Assembly (NCBI GenBank): GCA_964469935.1
Contig: CAYXZQ010000017.1
Location: 1-31,942 of the forward strand
DNA length: 31,942 bases
Source: CAYXZQ01 sp964469935
GTDB taxonomy: Archaea; Nanobdellota; Nanobdellia; Woesearchaeales; DSVV01
Direction: 5' to 3'
Part shown: one piece after another, positions 29,502 to 31,942 of the stretch
Layout: the number at the start of each line of letters is the position of its first letter
How positions within the stretch are numbered: the stretch's first letter is position 1
Program-made: the position numbers and the translations under genes
The notes under the pieces: generated by a model
Told to the model about the DNA's origin: nothing
Databases searched by the model: none
Seen by the model: only the letters and a program-made list of their open reading frames with translations

Positions 29502-31942
29502 ATGTTTAAAAGAGGCATCTTATTGTTCTTTTGTTTGGGCGTCCTGTCAGGCGTTGCTTGCGCAGCTGACTATTATGTCTCGCCCACAGGCACTGCATCA
29601 TGGAGCCAGTGCACAAGCAAAGCTTCGCCATGTTCCATTTTCACAGCCAATGACAATGCTAAGGCGGGTGATACAGTGTACCTCCGAGGCGGCGAATATA
29701 CAGGGACAACAGAGAAACGCATGGCATTGATGCCTGCAAACAGCGGCCAGCCAGGTGCGTATATCACATTTGAGGCATACCCGGGCGAGACGCCCATATT
29801 GAGAAAGTACGGTGTCTATAGACCGGAACTCAGGTATTATTCACTTATAGTCCTGTTGAAAAAAGAATACATCAAGATCAAAGGGATTTCCGTTTATGAA
29901 CCTATAAGCTCGTGGTTCTCAGTTGTCCAGTCAGACCACATCATCTTCGAAGACATGACATTCGACAAGTTCGACCAGATATATTACAACCAGAACCTAG
30001 GAAAATACACCTCGTCAGGCAGGCCCGGGCAGATAAATGACAGCAGCTACCTGACATTCGACGGCTGCTACTTCAATGCAGGCGACATCCCTGTGGATTC
30101 GAACATCCAGACAGACATGGTGAACATCTGGGGAGATTCAGACCATCTCTTATGGATTCATTCCGATTTCCGGCACACATCGCATAATGAGGTCTATTAT
30201 TTTACGAGCGACTCGCAGTACACTGTCTTCTATGACTGCACATTCTCCAACAAGTGGAGGCATGCAGTCACGCAGAGGATTGGACCTCACTTGATGGAAA
30301 AAAACATATTCTTTGATATGGGGTCAGAATGTGGCCAGTGCCCGTGGGTTGCTGACAGATGCTCCCCTCCACAGAACAGGATGCCAGGCACCATATACAC
30401 CCACGGCCTGGACCATTCGATAATCAGGAACAATGTCATATACAATTCATTCGGAGCGTTCAGTTTCGGCGAGCAGTACAAGAACCCGGAATACAACTGG
30501 ATATACCACAATACAGTCTATAAATCCAATAAATTCGATGGCGAGAACTGGAACCATGGGATAATGTGGTACGGTGAAAGCCACCCGGACCAGGCATTCC
30601 AGAACAACCATTTCATAAACAACATCATGTATGACACAGGGAATGATGACAATTATATCATAAAAGTACGGAATGTCTATGGTCCCGGGCTGAACCCTAA
30701 CAACAACGTGATAAGCAACAACCTCCTTGGCGATCCAGACCCTTTCAAGATTCAATGGGGAGACAGCACAGGGTCATTGTCGCACATCGAGGATGTCGAA
30801 CCAGATTGGGTGAAAGGGACCAATATCGACGGCGACCCTATGTTTGCCGATACTGACATAACTGACCCTGATCTTTCACTGAGGCAAGGCTCTCCTGCAA
30901 TCGACAAGGGGACGTGGCTTGCGACTGTCAAAGCAGTCTCTGGCAATGTGATAACTGTCGATGATGCGACCCCTTTCTTCTCAGGGCCTGGCGCGCCCTG
31001 GTATATAATACACCCTGACATCAAGGCTGATACGATATATAACCAGGACCACGATTCCGCTCTCATACAATCGATAGATTATGGTGCAAACAAATTGACT
31101 GTCGACAGCGCTTCTGGTTTTTCAGCAGGCGACAAGCTGACTGTAGTCGATTTTTCCGGTCCTGCTCCCGACATAGGCGCTTTTGAATTCAAAGGCAATG
31201 CCCCCAAGCCCTACTGTGGTGACGGAGCATGCAACAACGGCGAAACATGCACCTCCTGCGCAGGCGATTGCGGGGCATGCTCATCTTATTGTGGCGACAG
31301 CACGTGTGATGAGGACGAATCCTGCTCCACATGTTCCGACGACTGCGGTGCATGCCCTGAAGGATATTTTGAGACAGCATCTTCTAAAGACACGCTGCTC
31401 GAATCGGAATATCCTGGCTATAATTACGGCGGGATGACCACTTTCTACATCGGCTCGAGGAACGACGGCTGGGGCTCGAGGTTCCTGATAAAATTTCCCG
31501 GCCTGATATCCCCCGGCACAGTGCCTGAAGGCTCTGTCATCGAATCAGCCATGCTGATGCTGACCAATGTTGGTCCGCAGAATGTAAATTCGCCGATAGT
31601 CCTTGATTTCAGGCGCGTGCTCGAATCCTGGACAGAAGGCGACTCTAATCCTGCAGATACCGCCAGCGCCGGCGAGACCACATGGGCCTACAAGTCATAT
31701 GATGCGGCACAATGGGCGAATGAAGGCTGTTCAGCACCTGGTTCGTCAACAACCTCAGGAGAGGTGTCGAAGACATATTCATCGAATCCGGCTGACGGGA
31801 CCCAGTCTGTCATTGACGTGACTTCGATCGTCCGGCACTGGGCAGGCAACGGCGAGGCATCAAACCACGGCTTCGTGCTGCTTGCACCGGGCCAGGAGAT
31901 GTCGGCAATGAATTTCGTGCGGTTTGCTGCTTCTGAATATCC
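29502..31942 (+). CDS. Large secreted beta-helix/Cys-rich/DNRLRE surface protein (3' end outside window)
   Basis: Extracellular protein, partial: 813 codons open to the window edge with no stop. Seen: signal peptide 1-21 (AXA-type end), DYYVSPTG opening, then a right-handed parallel beta-helix at about 24-560, with repeated IIRNNVIYNS and HNTVY type rungs. Two cysteine-rich repeats follow (572-593, 597-618), each CGDxxCxxxExCxxCxxDCGxC. From about 622 comes a DNRLRE/CBM96-like domain with LLESEYPGYNYGG, RFLIKFPG, VTSIVRHWAGN and NHGFVLLAP. Beta-helix domains often bind or cut polysaccharide, and DNRLRE domains bind them, so a role on extracellular glycans is inferred. No catalytic set can be named. 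ATG fixed by TATA at -32. Confidence 0.88.
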   Translation, partial: MFKRGILLFFCLGVLSGVACAADYYVSPTGTASWSQCTSKASPCSIFTANDNAKAGDTVYLRGGEYTGTTEKRMALMPANSGQPGAYITFEAYPGETPILRKYGVYRPELRYYSLIVLLKKEYIKIKGISVYEPISSWFSVVQSDHIIFEDMTFDKFDQIYYNQNLGKYTSSGRPGQINDSSYLTFDGCYFNAGDIPVDSNIQTDMVNIWGDSDHLLWIHSDFRHTSHNEVYYFTSDSQYTVFYDCTFSNKWRHAVTQRIGPHLMEKNIFFDMGSECGQCPWVADRCSPPQNRMPGTIYTHGLDHSIIRNNVIYNSFGAFSFGEQYKNPEYNWIYHNTVYKSNKFDGENWNHGIMWYGESHPDQAFQNNHFINNIMYDTGNDDNYIIKVRNVYGPGLNPNNNVISNNLLGDPDPFKIQWGDSTGSLSHIEDVEPDWVKGTNIDGDPMFADTDITDPDLSLRQGSPAIDKGTWLATVKAVSGNVITVDDATPFFSGPGAPWYIIHPDIKADTIYNQDHDSALIQSIDYGANKLTVDSASGFSAGDKLTVVDFSGPAPDIGAFEFKGNAPKPYCGDGACNNGETCTSCAGDCGACSSYCGDSTCDEDESCSTCSDDCGACPEGYFETASSKDTLLESEYPGYNYGGMTTFYIGSRNDGWGSRFLIKFPGLISPGTVPEGSVIESAMLMLTNVGPQNVNSPIVLDFRRVLESWTEGDSNPADTASAGETTWAYKSYDAAQWANEGCSAPGSSTTSGEVSKTYSSNPADGTQSVIDVTSIVRHWAGNGEASNHGFVLLAPGQEMSAMNFVRFAASEY

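Overview
The window looks like chromosomal DNA of an archaeon. The strongest evidence is a complete archaeal replication module: Orc1/Cdc6, then both subunits of the archaeal-only DNA polymerase D. It also carries aIF2-beta, DUF424, a ribose-1,5-bisphosphate isomerase, a PIN-PilT-KH ATPase, and TATA-box promoters that place most promoter-proximal start codons at the predicted transcription start (leaderless mRNAs). PolD, bacterial-type GyrA, many small membrane or zinc-ribbon proteins and secreted beta-helix proteins with dockerin-like modules fit a DPANN archaeon, perhaps of the Woesearchaeota/Pacearchaeota type. That placement is inference; there is no rRNA, tRNA or CRISPR array here to test it.

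Layout. 1-3.7 kb: a duplicated-HTH regulator, a membrane zinc-ribbon protein overlapping tail-to-tail with a SpoIIM-like membrane protein, a secreted/anchored protein, then an aIF2-beta, DUF424, acylphosphatase operon. 3.7-4.9 kb: a leftward operon of a small coiled-coil membrane protein and ribose-1,5-bisphosphate isomerase, preceded by a 23-codon leader ORF with a perfect Shine-Dalgarno. 4.9-5.8 kb: AT-rich, with no confident gene, and holding repeated ORB-like elements; it is my candidate replication origin. 5.8-14.1 kb: orc1, DP1, DP2 and a ThiI-like protein packed end to end, then a ubiquitin-like sulfur carrier, ScpB and a zinc ribbon. 14.1-15.5 kb: a zinc-dependent phospholipase C-like protein divergent from a two-TM K+ channel. 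15.7-20.4 kb: a Ca2+-type P-type ATPase overlapping an amino-acid-permease/methyltransferase fusion. 20.4-23.3 kb: gyrA on the minus strand. 23.4-27.6 kb: a secreted transglutaminase, the PIN-PilT-KH ATPase and a small membrane protein. 27.7-31.9 kb: an MFS transporter, a tiny secreted dockerin-like protein, and a large secreted beta-helix/Cys-rich/DNRLRE protein that runs off the window.

Main points of interest: (1) a candidate origin whose ORB-like repeat recurs between the orc1 TATA box and start codon, suggesting autoregulation; (2) a ThiI-like protein that has lost the SGGxDS PP-loop yet sits beside a diglycine-ended ubiquitin-like protein; (3) a permease fused to a SAM methyltransferase and overlapping a calcium pump gene; (4) a calcium pump whose conserved N-terminus lies upstream of its first ATG, behind an A6G run in canonical -1 slippery phase and a Shine-Dalgarno before an AUA codon; (5) a mini-gene joining a beta-helix-type N-terminus directly to a dockerin-like tail; (6) TATA boxes built into the stop codons of preceding genes.
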